From positions 992,001-1,056,000 of the forward strand of contig VTFK01000073.1 of NCBI GenBank assembly GCA_009617715.1: a stretch of DNA of 64,000 nucleotides. Reading direction: 5' to 3'. The notes under the pieces were generated by a model that did not search any database, was not told the origin of the DNA, and worked only from the letters and a program-made list of their open reading frames with translations. The stretch comes from Plectrocnemia conspersa (lineage: Eukaryota; Arthropoda; Insecta; Trichoptera; Polycentropodidae). Every line of letters begins with the position of its first letter. The stretch's first letter is position 1. The position numbers and the translations under genes were made by a program. Below, piece by piece: positions 1-11,610 of this stretch.

Positions 1-360
1 GTCCAAGAACGCGCCTCATCCCCTATTCCCTCGGTGTTTTGCCAAGTAAGTTCCTGCGAACAATAACAAAAGGAACTTTGAGTTGCGCGCAAACCACCTT
101 TCACTCCCCGCGGGAAACAGGTTCGGAAACACTTTTAATTAAAACGGGGTGTGTCTATAATTACGTGTATGAACGAGAGGCGCAAATTAAACGCAAAACA
201 AACAACGGATGTTAATTATGTACAAATAGTTGGAATTGACATCAAAACTTTGCCGCTCGAGATAAGGCCCGAATCGTCAATTAGCACGGATCGAAATTGT
301 TTTTATGGCATAACCGTCACAATAGCGCAACTAACTGGGGCTAAAATTTTAACGTAGGAG
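1..360. other. GC-richer island, no gene recognised
   Basis: This segment is markedly less AT-rich than what follows, like several other islands in the window. It has an open frame of 68 codons on the plus strand (151-357) with no recognisable domain. It could be a conserved non-coding element or the edge of a promoter whose gene lies outside the window. Confidence 0.4.
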
Positions 361-1060
361 GCAATAAATTAATTTATTGTTTTGCAAATGACGCAAATGC
401 CTACATCCATTCATACAATAACAGTATTGATTATAAATACGCGCAATCTAGTAAATAAGAATTTCCAGATTATATAAATATAAGCCGAGTATTTGTATAA
501 TATTTAAGTCGATTATATACTTCAATAAATCAGTTATATACTAAATTAATCATATATTAATCCTAGCTCTGTTACAGCACATGAAACTACCATTCTGTTA
601 AGCTGCGCTTAAGCTGCCGGAACTATGGTTAATACGACAAACCATCGATGATTTTAATCACCAGTTGAATTTGTTAAAGTTAAACTCAATCGAATTGGGT
701 ATGTATCAATGTTATATAACAAGAATTCGACAGAGCCATTTTTGTGGATTTAGCATATATGCATGCATATATTGAAAAGCTGTTATTCTACGAAAACAAA
801 TTAAAGCAACTATTTTTCAACATAAAAACAAACGTTTAAATAACATAGTATGTTTCTCTCGCAATATAGTGCGTATGCCTTTATGTAACGATGTAAACAG
901 ATGCCTCTCAATATATTATAATTTTTTAGTAGTACCAAGCAATAAAAAAGTAGCCAGAAAGCTCTTTAATAAAAATATGAGATACAGACTTTCAAGTTGA
1001 AATCGTTGAATTATTTTCTTAAAATGTAGATAAACTCTGTTACCACCTCTTAAAAATTAA
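361..1060. other. AT-rich non-coding DNA
   Basis: Nothing recognisable: AT-rich sequence with stops in all frames. Confidence 0.6.
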
Positions 1061-1084
1061 TAGGACAGTGACGTAAAGTAAAAA

Positions 1085-1720
1085 ACAAGCGTTATATACC
1101 TAGGCTTACACTTAGATTCCCAGATCAAATTTAATAAACATATTTTGTAACTTCGCTCTAAAAGGCTTGCCACCATTTCTACCCTTAGCCAATAAATAAA
1201 AATTTAATGCATGAACAATTATTTATATATATTTTAACATATGTCTGCCCAGTGTGGAATAACACCAGTAGTATTTTTTTTTCTTAATTGCAATATATTT
1301 ACAATAGAGCAATAAAAATAATATATAATACACATTTTTATATTATTCTTGAAAAATGTATATTACCCTTTAAATACCAACAGTTAAAGAATATTATCAT
1401 ACCAGGAAATATTATAAAAATATTTTGCGAGACCACACTAGCCCACTAAACTCATGTATCGGTGATTACTATAAAAAACAACCTTATATTTAACTATAAG
1501 TACAAAATGCTGAAGCACATATTGCTTTAGTAGCTAGAGACAACATACTAATAGTTTCAAATATTAAGTAAAATGTACTTAAATTATCAATTAATCTATT
1601 GTTTTTTCCTTATTAATTTTTTTTTCATCAAATCGTATAATAAAATGTATACATGATAATGGTTACAGACCAGTAACATGTTATATAATTGATTTATTGA
1701 AAAATTATTTATATTAATAA
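1085..1720 (+). mobile_element. Jockey-like LINE relic, family 1 copy 1 (RT C-terminal part and 3' UTR)
   Basis: Broken plus-strand frames give LGLHLDSQIKF..H followed by ILTYVCPVWNNT, the thumb/C-terminal part of Jockey-clade reverse transcriptases (compare LTYACPVW). The sequence continues into a non-coding part ending GTTACAGACCAGTAACATG, which recurs at 4.4 and 55.6 kb. It has many stops and is dead. The 5' part of the element is missing. Confidence 0.75.
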
Positions 1721-2112
1721 AATAAATATATGTATATAAATACAAATTAAAGTGAATTTATGCTTCATAGCTCAACCATCAAGTGGAAGAATCATCCGAC
1801 GAAAAATAAAAATAAAAAAAACTTGAAATTATGTAAAAACGTTAAAATCTAATAAGATTTCCAAACGTTATAGAAAAAAATATATAAGTCATTAAAAAAA
1901 ATTAAATTTATATAACATATATATCCGAGGAACAATAAAAAAAATTAGTTCAGTATTTTACAAAAAATGAAATATAATAATTTTAAGATAAGAATAATTT
2001 TATCCAATAGAGAGTATACATAAACTAATTTTAATATATAGAAAAAGCAATTGTTTTAAAATGATTTTTTAAAAATCGTGTTTATTTCGATTCTTAATAA
2101 ACGGTTAAATAA
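1721..2112. other. AT-rich non-coding DNA
   Basis: Low-complexity AT-rich stretch with A and T runs; no gene seen. Confidence 0.55.
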
Positions 2113-2181
2113 AAAGTATCTAAGAACTTTTTGCATGCTTTATATTACATATAGTGCATGCAGAAATTTCTTAGATACTTT
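2113..2181. repeat. Hairpin, miRNA-precursor-sized inverted repeat
   Basis: Left arm AAAGTATCTAAGAACT and onward pairs with the right arm ending TTCTTAGATACTTT. The arms are about 26 nt with one small mismatched patch and are closed by a loop of about 17 nt between two GCATGC blocks. The size fits a pre-miRNA or a tiny foldback element. No expression evidence is available. Confidence 0.5.
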
Positions 2182-2289
2182 CCATTTACTATAGTCTACA
2201 TATAGAAACGAAACGCTAACGACTACTCTCATTCATTATTATTTCACATTTTAGTCGTCGTTACATAAAAAATAAATATAAATAAATAA

Positions 2290-2780
2290 AATAAGTAACG
2301 ACCACCCGTTAAACGACCGTCTCTTGTAAATGCATAAACGAACGACGTCGGCGGTAACGGTCGAGTAACGGCCCGTTACCATCTGTCAACCCCCAAAAAC
2401 ACCCCCAGGTTCTTTGGTTCGTTCAAAAAACAAATGGTTTCGAATTATTGGAGGTCTTTTTTCGTTGTTTTCAAGCTCGTTTTCGGATTCGTCTCGGCTG
2501 CTAATGGCGGCTGCCAACTCCCGATTTCATTATCCGTCCATTTTCTAGTACATTTGTCCCAGTGAGAGTTTCTATCCCTATTCCTTCGGACTTTTAATAT
2601 ATTATTTCATTCCGTGTCTCATAATCCTCGAATCGATCACTCTCACTCTCTCCCTGCACGGTATGAATTATTGAAGCAGCTCGCGTTAACACTTAACGTC
2701 GATTCGATCTCTAATGCGTACATTAGTCACGGTTAACGCACTTAAATATTCAACGCTCAAATAATGGCACGGTGTTCTGA
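2290..2780. other. GC-richer island
   Basis: The island contains unique, less AT-rich sequence with no long frame and no recognised protein. It resembles the other islands listed in this window, and a regulatory or ancient conserved element is possible. Confidence 0.35.
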
Positions 2781-3671
2781 AAATAGTGCCATGGTAAATT
2801 GACACAATATGTCTGAATGTATACCATGCTGACATAAATAAACTTTTATATTTGGTAGAAACAACGTGTATAACGAATAAATATTAATTACGAACTCCAT
2901 GCTCTTCTTTTTTTTGAGTATTCTCATAAATTATTTAAAAAGAGGTGTACACGTTGGGTTTGTAAATCTTATAGCATATATTTTAATAGACAAACTAAAT
3001 TAAATATCAATTCTAAAATAAACACATCCTACATAATGATGCAGGCTTCTAAGAAATATTATTCAGTTCAAAACATACTTATTTCAAATGTTTTATCTAA
3101 AATTAAATCTAAATATCTAAAATTAAAAATAATATATGAAATTCCTATACTTGACCTGGCCTTTGTAAACGTTTACGTTTATCTCGCGCGTTCCTAGTCG
3201 TATTTATCCAATTGTGAAACAATTGTTATGCATAGGCAATGACGCGTTTAGACTAAATTAGCAACGGAATATAACACAAGCCAACGTCTAGGTCTGTGCA
3301 AATAAACCTTTCGACCTCCCTTACGCTAGGGAACTACGGGAAGGGTATCGAGAAAATTAACATAAATTCGGTAGACAAGTTATAACTCCGCAATACCAAA
3401 CATACAAAAGCTCAGAGTTCTTGCGAAAAATAAAACATACACACACTAACCGATAAATACTCAGGGGAGGTTTTAATCAACTTCACTTTGGTACGTACCC
3501 ATTGAATTTAACATATTGCTTAGAATTAACCTATGGGCTACGAATGCACTCTCATTCCTTAATATAATAAAAAATACTAAATCCATTATTTTTTTTTTAA
3601 ATTGCCAGGGATAATATTTATTTTGTAAGCACAAATTTTGAAAAGTTTTTTTGCACAATTTTAATCATATT
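2781..3671. other. AT-rich non-coding DNA
   Basis: No gene or repeat recognised apart from a short GC-richer patch near 3290-3360. Confidence 0.5.

Positions 3672-3694
<23 letters not shown>
3672..3694. repeat. (TA)n microsatellite
   Basis: Uninterrupted TA dinucleotide run. Similar short runs occur near 13067, 24350 and 34940. Confidence 0.85.
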
Positions 3695-3703
<9 letters not shown>

Positions 3704-3959
3704 AGTTTGTTATGGCAGTATCTTTTTTATTTAATATACGAAAGGTATGTTAAAACAAAAAACGCGTTATCTATGAACGCTGATATTATAACAATTTTAA
3801 CGAGTGCTTACGGTCTAAAAAAATTGCAAATAAATTACAGTAATCTTTTAAAAAGTTACATAAATATTTAAGGAGGTGGAAAATTAAAACCACCCTCTCT
3901 CCAAAGTAACCGGAGTAGTAATGTACACCTTACACTTGGCTGCCATTGCGGTCCTCAGA

Positions 3960-4470
3960 CCGACATTTAATAAAAAGAGCGCGCTAACTACAAAAAGTAT
4001 GTAGATACATTTGAACATATTCCAACTTGGCGTGGAATAACACCAGAAATTATATTTTTTTAAATTGCAAATCATACAAATAAAGCAGGAAAAATAATAT
4101 ATAATATAGATTTTTATACAAATCCAAAAATAATTGCTTACAAATACCAATAATAAAATAAAATATATCGAGTTAATACACTAACCCATAAGTGTTATGT
4201 TTTAGTGACTAAAATAGACATTTCAAGTTACATATTGGCTTAAAGATTAATTAAAACATTTCAATGTCTTTATGTCTGCAGCTAAACATACATTAATCAG
4301 CACTTAATCCTATTACATTTTAAAAGGTTTTTGAGTTTTTTCTCTTTGACGGACATTTTTTATTATATTTTAGCTAATAACAAAATTGTAAACTTAAAAA
4401 TGGTTATGACCCAGTAACATATATTATAATAGTATTTTTTTAAATAATTGTATTGAAATAAACGTTTTAT
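3960..4470 (+). mobile_element. Jockey-like LINE relic, family 1 copy 2
   Basis: The sequence GCGTGGAATAACACC and the following block align in order with copy 1, including TTTTAGCTAATAACA and the 3' motif GACCCAGTAACAT. The coding part is short and full of stops. It is older or more truncated than copy 1, with only the end of the RT and the 3' UTR kept. Confidence 0.65.
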
Positions 4471-4527
4471 AAAAAAAATCTTGCAAATTTATATAACTAA
4501 TGTCAGAGGTTTGTTCTTGAGCACTTA

Positions 4528-4880
4528 AGTCTTCGACACGATGGCCAAGAATAAGGGACACAACCACGACTCTAAGCCACCGAATATTGAGAAATTGTCG
4601 AAGCTACCTTTAAAACTTTGAAAAGTGCTTTGTTTAACACTGGCATAAAGTTTTTGATTTCTGATTTACCACTTTTATGTGGTTGACTTCCAAATTCACC
4701 ATTCTGAATTTAAAATTGAATTCAACCACACGAATCTCAATTTATTGATTACTTTAGGGGATTGAGTCATGTCAGATGCTATACTTGCGGAACTAGGTCG
4801 GTGTGAGAATGAAGATGTTGAAACCATTACCAGGTGGTTAAGGCTCAAACTTAAGCGCCACACTAAAGTCTTGATTAGTG
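4528..4880 (+). repeat. Interspersed repeat R, copy a, followed by a possible gag-like fragment
   Basis: The block GGCCAAGAATAAGGGACA followed by CGACTCTAAG recurs, diverged, near 51.99 and 59.89 kb. The frame from the ATG at 4541 begins MAKNKGHNHDSK, so this may be the 5' end of a LINE ORF1. About 200 bases on, HVRCYTCG resembles the start of a gag CCHC knuckle, but the rest of the knuckle is not intact. The link between the two parts is inferred from proximity only. Confidence 0.4.
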
Positions 4881-7179
4881 CCCCGCGATCGGAGCAAATT
4901 TGAGCATAATCGATGTTTAATATTCAATGATTAATTTATATGAGACATGCTGTATCAGGTAATGCTTCATATATAGGTTCGTGCGTGTATAATGTATGCG
5001 AGAACGGGTATCTTGTACGTTACGTAAAACGTATACACGTTCATATCGGTAGCGTACCATTCACTCGACTGTATGAAAAATTTCGTGTTTTTCGTTTACG
5101 CTTCGCTGCCACCTTTATCAGCTAAATATTAAGTACGGTTGGCGGATATATTAAATTAAAAATAACGCAAACGTGAATAATGTAAGATCGAAAAGCCTTT
5201 GAATATTAAAAAAATATGTAATACCTACTATATACGTTACAAAAACACGGCACAAAATTAGGTGGCACACAATTTTGTGTCAAAAAATTATAAATTTAAT
5301 TCAAATATATATATTCATATAAAATAAAATTTAAATAAGATAAATTAATATTTGTATGTATATGTTGAAAATAAATCCTACTTTTTTATGTTATTTTATT
5401 TTATCTTAACATACAAGCAAGACAATTAGGACTTGTCACAGAATATAAATATTTATTAATTAGTAAACATATAAATGCTTAATAATGGTTTTATCCCATA
5501 GCTAACCTCGAAAACAAAGACCAATGTGAATCTACTTCCAGTTAGCGCCATGTTACGATTCTAAGGAGGACATGGCTTCCTTTTATGTACCATTGTATAA
5601 TATGATATATAAGCGGCATTAGTGCAGAGCGACGCATTCACTCCAACGGGCCGCGCTCCTTGTAATCCTGGCTGTTGTGAACGATTCTAATTGGGATTAT
5701 TCCGGTCGGTTTGGCCTCGTACTACCAAAGCCTCAAGTCACCGGCTAGTGCTTAATGAAGATTCAAATAACCGAAGAGGACCTGCGAAGTGTATGCAGAT
5801 GTCTACATTCGTATACCGGACTAACCATCCTGCAGCATTCGTTAATAGAAATTAATGAACGGTCACCGTGACAACGCTCAAATTGTATAGGATGAAACTG
5901 GTATATGTGTATGTATTGAAATGCTATTATTAACAATCGCGACAGTGTTAATTGGCATGTGTGAACTAGAGGGTGTTAATTGGCGACGATGACCTAACTT
6001 GATAATATTGCGCGTGCTATTAAATTTACTCATGTATACACTAGGGTTTACCGCTGTCTCATCATAGTAAATATCTTTTGAAGTTTAATTATGAATGAAT
6101 ATTATCCGTATACGAAGATTAATGCTTCTAAAAATATCAACAGCTTATCTGGTTTTATTAGTAACGGATTCTTGTTGAAATTAATATCTAATATTCAATC
6201 CATAAACATACAATACTTATAAGCTCATTTTATCCAAATTATACCTAATATTTTCAAAGTTTTTTTTAAAAGCATTACGATGACATTTCTGATAATTTTT
6301 CCATCAATTTTTAACGAGCAAAGATTAGTGACTGTCATGCGTGTGTTGTTCGTGTTCATGTTCTCAATATGTGAGGATAGTGGCGATTGAACGGTGGTGT
6401 AATATTACTAATTTGAAGTGGTAAAACTAAGATATTTTTATATATAAATTCACATACATCAATAAGAAAATTAATAAATTAAAATATTATACAAATGGCA
6501 TTAAACTTTTGACTAATGTTAGTCATTTATTGTATTAGGGTTTAATTTTCGGCGTTGTCTGAGATTAATCTGTTACGCAAATAAATCTGTAAAAAGTTAG
6601 TATATTTAAATACATATACGGAGGTTCTTCAGAAAGGATAAAAACAAAGAATACAAATAGAAAATTAACTTCCATATAACAGCAGGAATATTATTATCCG
6701 ATATACAAGCAATAAAGAATCAAAGTTAAACATTTCAAAAACGTAGAACTTTTTATAAATTAATGATAATATTATTATTCTTTCAGTGTTTAATAATATT
6801 AGTAGTATCAATAATGCTATTTACTAATGGGATATTTTTTTTCGATATTTTCAACACTAAATTAATAATAGCAGTGGAGATAAAATAATATGCGTAAGAA
6901 GTTACAACTCGGTTATAATGAAACAATAGCGGTTAAAAACACATGTAAAGTAATGATATTAAATTTTGAAAGTGACAAATGTGGTTTTAAAAATTTTATT
7001 TTTAGAATTTTGTCATTAAATATTTATGTAAATATGTAAATACGGGTTGTCAGTAAGTATCTAAGGGCTGTCATTAAAGCAAGTCACAAATATAACGATA
7101 CAGAAGCTAGAATAAAAGCTTAACGGGTCATCTACATCATTTCAGACATTTAAAAAGGGAGGAAAAATGTTAATTTTCA
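4881..7179. other. AT-rich non-coding DNA with a mid-segment GC-richer patch
   Basis: A 61-codon open frame at 4940-5125 (plus) and a GC-richer patch near 5630-5770 show no family resemblance. I see no splice-supported gene here. Confidence 0.5.
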
Positions 7180-7730
7180 GAATATGGGTAACTCATAAAT
7201 TGTCTGAGGAAACTTCTATGCAATGATTCTACAACAGAAAGATTTATTTTTGAGTCTATTTTTTACTAAATATGAGAAGAGAATGTAAATCAACCCTCAA
7301 TTCCAACCGCGAGAACAAGATTACACCCCAATAAGATAATGTTATGCATTTGGTCGGTAACAAACGACATTATTCATTACGAGTTATTGGATAATAGGCA
7401 GATACAAAGTGATTCAAACAATAAAAAAGACACTCCTTTATAAATTGAAGAAGGAAAATTTTACACCATGACAGCGCTCATCTTCATGTATCTAAAAAGA
7501 TAACAAGGAGTTCCCGAAAAAACAATAGATTTTCTTGGGAAATCCTTTCTCACCCACTGTATTTTTCAGACATTGCTCCAAACAAATATCATTTATTAAG
7601 ATCCATGCAACTGTTTTTATGTAAAAAAAAAATATTTTACCAAAACGGATATAAGATAAATATGATTTAAATTGAAATCTTTCTAAGCATCTAGCCCTTT
7701 AATAATGAACAGATTTGAACACTTTTTTTA
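7180..7730 (+). pseudogene. mariner-family transposase relic
   Basis: Broken plus-strand frames give, in order, WVTHKLSEE, KIMLCIW, HYELLDNRQ, LHHDSAHLHVSKK, WEILSHPLYFSDIAPNKYHL and LRSMQLFL. These match the mariner blocks WVPHEL, KVMLxxWW, YYELL, HDNARPHVAKK, WEVLxHPxYSPDLAPSDYHLF and RSLQ. The second catalytic Asp (HHDSA) is kept, but the third is replaced by Lys (APNK). With stops and frameshifts as well, it cannot encode an active D,D34D enzyme. I could not find the terminal inverted repeats with confidence. Confidence 0.85.
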
Positions 7731-7779
7731 AATAGGTCTAAAAGATTTTTCAGATACTTGTATACGCGCATCAATAAAA

Positions 7780-7990
7780 GAGCTCGATGGCACACTGTAC
7801 CTTGTATATTCAGCTAATACGCAGTACCCTCGAAAATGTAATCAAATCACTTTTAAAAACAAAAGTGCAAAAAAGGTTTCTAAGATACATACAAGGTATG
7901 CTGGGATATGATTTCCTTGAATCGCGTCAACGAGTGTACTTGTAAAAGCACTCGTTGAAACTGCTGGTTGGGAATATACACAATTAATGG
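7780..7990 (+). mobile_element. Jockey-type LINE RT C-terminal fragment
   Basis: One frame reads KVQKRFLRYIQGMLGYDFLE, the ERVQKRFLRY block that follows the LEYxSxxW motif in Jockey-clade RTs. A degraded LYLVYSANTQYP lies just upstream in place of LYxxLVRSxLEY. It directly follows the mariner relic. Confidence 0.65.
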
Positions 7991-8129
7991 ATTTTGAAAG
8001 AACTTCGTTTTTGTGCGCCACCTAATTACCAGAGGTTCCGTTCTCAAGTATTTTTAAAGTATAAAATTCATTAGAAATAGAAGTATTAGAAAACTTCGCA
8101 ATACCATAAAATTATATTTTTTTTTAAAA

Positions 8130-8560
8130 AATTATAAAATATCAAACATTCTCGCGAGAAAATTCCCGACTAGACATCTCGAGGCCAGTGCGTTTTACGA
8201 GGCCATAAAAAATTGACGCTCGAAAGACGTACGAGGCTCAGGTCCAATCCATAAAAGCATCGGTTCGTGATTGATTGTGTGTATGTGTTTGATGTATTAG
8301 ACATATTTTCTGTTTAACCTTTAACCTAAAAGGTTTTCGGGCCGACTGCGGCGACGGATATTGATTTAATTAGAGACGACGCGGAATACGCGAAATTACT
8401 ACTATAACTAATTATACATAGGTATTACTATAATAGTACTTATAATAATAATAATAATTTCGAGCAATCTACGGTATCTTGCGGTTTATCGCCGGAAGAA
8501 TCATTGGCTCGCAGGGCAATAAATCACATAATACACAAAATAAATTTGCAATTTGGCATC
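8130..8560. other. GC-richer island
   Basis: Contains CTCGCGAGAA, CGACGCGGAATACGCG and similar CpG-bearing unique sequence without a long open frame. No function assigned. Confidence 0.35.
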
Positions 8561-10626
8561 GACTCTTGTGCCCATGGGTATCGCCAAAATTTCAAGCGAA
8601 AATTTTAGGCATATAATATATTATACAAGGTGATCGATAAGTAGCTTTTCCATTTAATTTTTCATTAAATATTTAAAAAAAATTGCATCGATTACGCAGT
8701 AAGGCTTTGAAGAACCTTAAAGACATAGGTGACGTGTTTTTTGTAACATGCAATAAAATATAGGGGGCTTATATTTATTCAAAAGATTCAGTAATTCGTT
8801 ATACAAATATTATAAATATCTCTGCATAAAATTCCCTTGCTAGTTATTATTTTTTTTACCTCTTTGTACTTTTAAATAGATAGATAATAACTAATGAATT
8901 AATAAATAGAAACTACTTTATTTAATTTTATATACTTTTTACACTTATATATTTTTATAATAATTAAGCTTTAAAATCACACTAATTGCTCTATTTTGTA
9001 ATTAGCATGACGGTAGATTATGCATTAAAAATATAATTATTGTATATTATTCTACATTTAAGAAGTTTCCTACTACAAGCTTTTCAGTTTTTTGTTGATT
9101 TATTTATTTTGGCTTTGTCGTGAGTTGGTAGTTTATTTTTAAAATTGTGAAATTTGTTCATTAATTACTGATAAATTTTAGTCATCGTAATTATATAATA
9201 CGATTTGCTATATAATTTCAAATTAGAAAAAAACTGTTTCCAAATATTCATACACATACACATACATTTTACTAGTAAGTAATTAATTTATTTTTAATTT
9301 TGTAAAAAAATATGTTTTAAATGATTTATGTCGATATATATATATATACATACATGTTTGACAATTATAATTTATGAATTTTGCGAATTATTTAACTAAC
9401 CAAAATTGGATAGTTTCACCCTCAAATACTTGAAATACTAGAGGTCTTAACAAATTGATAACGCGTATACAAACATGTGTTTTCCCCAAAAGCTCCCGTG
9501 GGAGAACGGTTTAGTTTACTAAGTAAACTCTCACGCTTATTGCGATGACGTCCATTTGCTTGAGCAAGCTCTAACTAAACATTACAAATTAAATGATTTA
9601 TTTAAAATGTATTTTTTTAATATAATTGAGTTTCTTAAATGCAATTTTAATTAAATACTCTCACCTAAAGAATATTTTATGAAGCTGGGTTTCTCTTATT
9701 TAAATAAACGTAACTTGTCTAAGGTAACGAAAGAGTTTTTTACAGCGTTCTTGAAGTGAATCTATTATTATGACTGAGGTAGGTTGTTTAATCTTGGCGA
9801 GATTAAAACTTTTCGAAAGCTGAGATAAAACATTGCGATGATAAAGAAAGTCAAGCGGAATATGAACTAGGCTGTAAAGAAAATTATGTAGTAAAATTGT
9901 AACAGACACTTTAATTAATCTTATTTTTTATAAAGTTATACTTTAATCGTAGTAATTATTATTATATATTTATTGTAAATTACGGTTGGAGTAAAAATAC
10001 TTTTTTTAAAGTATTGAATATTATATGTAATATCATATACATAATTTGAAATTTTAGCGTTAAAGGAAGAGTACAGTGCAGACACTAAACGAAGGGCAGA
10101 AACGTAATCCGGATCGCCCGTGAAAACAAACGACATTAGCATAAACTAAATTTATGAGTTTTCTCCAGGTCGCGACTTTGAATTTTCACGAAAGTTTTTT
10201 ACGCCGATAAAAGCCGTCGTCTCGCGTCTCGCGTACCCGATGCCTAAAGATAATTCATTTAGCGGCTCTAACTACGGTTTCCAATTTATGGAAAGTTTTG
10301 ATGATTTACGTTTTAAATAACCGGTTAATTTTCTTTAATTTTTCGACAGGCTAATTATTCTCATTTCATAAATTAATCATTTTAATATATTTTTGCCAAA
10401 GTATACTAATTATAAAAAAAGCTTAGAAATAATGTAACTAGATCATGCAATTTTTTTAGTACTAGTTTATCGTGTACATTAAATGTAATTATCAAACTAT
10501 GGTATAAAACATCTAAACTAAAAAAAATACATTTTATAAGTAAAAAAATTATATATAATACATGTTATTTTTCACCCAAAAATATTTAAAATATATATGT
10601 CTTTCAAAATAATAATAAAATAAGGC
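8561..10626. other. AT-rich non-coding DNA
   Basis: Two short minus-strand open frames (9700-9909 and 9936-10142) have no recognisable features. A small CpG-bearing patch lies near 10160-10290. Confidence 0.5.
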
Positions 10627-10668
10627 GCTTAAAACATATTACATGTAAACATGTTATATGTTTTAAGC
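10627..10668. repeat. Near-perfect palindrome
   Basis: Two 20-nt arms with one mismatch (GCTTAAAACATATTACATGT and its complement) flank a 2-nt centre. The structure is cruciform-capable and could be the core of a very short foldback element. Confidence 0.7.
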
Positions 10669-11214
10669 ACATTTCGCCATTTGGGTTGATTTCAATTTTA
10701 GCAAAGATTACTTTTGTTAAAGAGAAAACTCTCTTTTATTCTGCCCAAGTTAACTGAATCGTTGCAAAATAATTAAAAGCTAGTTTTAGATTTTATTTTA
10801 TTTTTTATGTATATTATTCCTACTTTTACTTTTTTTCACAAATCGTTTGTTGTGCTATTTGTGGCTTAACTTTTTATGTCATTTTAGCTTATATTTTGCT
10901 AAAGTTTGCCATTTATTAAATCTTTAGCTACTGGCGATTTCTCTGGAAACTCTAAAATTTTTATTTTAAAAATAGTCAACTATATTTCTATGTTTGGTAA
11001 CCCACCATTTTATTAATATGGGCTTATAATTATTTAAAAAAGAGAAAGCAAAAAGTTATAATAAATTATGTTTGTTTCAAAAAGAAAATAATATCTCACA
11101 GGACACTAAATTAGGATTATTGTTGTTTATAATATATAATTATTAACATAAAAAAATATAAAATACATCTGTTGCATAGGTGATTGATTATGTCAAATTC
11201 GTTGTAGATAAAGA

Positions 11215-11610
11215 AAGATGTTTAAATATAAAAAAAGATGTTTAAGAATAATGTGCCTAAACTTAATGAGAATAAAACTAAATGTATGATTAATAATAAG
11301 TAAAGATAAATTAGATAATAATAAAAAATGGTTATTGATAATAATATTATATAAATAGTTCATAATATAAAATATTTATAAGTAATTGTAAATACAATTT
11401 AAATTTTAAGGAACATTGGAATTACATAATCAAAAGAAAAATAGCGTTAAAATCGGAATATTACCTAGGATGAGAAATATGTGAAGTATAAATACACAGT
11501 TTTATATTACCTCACTTCAATTATTGTGCTGAAATATTACATATACATTTTAAATTAAATATAACAATGTTGCAAAAGCTAAAAAATTACAAAATGGCAC
11601 TGGACAATTT
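11215..11610 (+). mobile_element. LINE family 2 relic (RT C-terminal part)
   Basis: Broken frames give KLNENKTKCMINN, FKEHWNYIIKRK, KIGILPRMRN and ILPHFNYCAEILH, in the order found in CR1/Jockey-group RTs (KLxLNxxKTKxM, FxxHIDYIxKKI, KIGxLxRLRN, ILPHFNYC). The same blocks occur in much better condition at 26.1-26.8 kb on the other strand, so these are two copies of one family. Several frameshifts are present. Confidence 0.75.
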
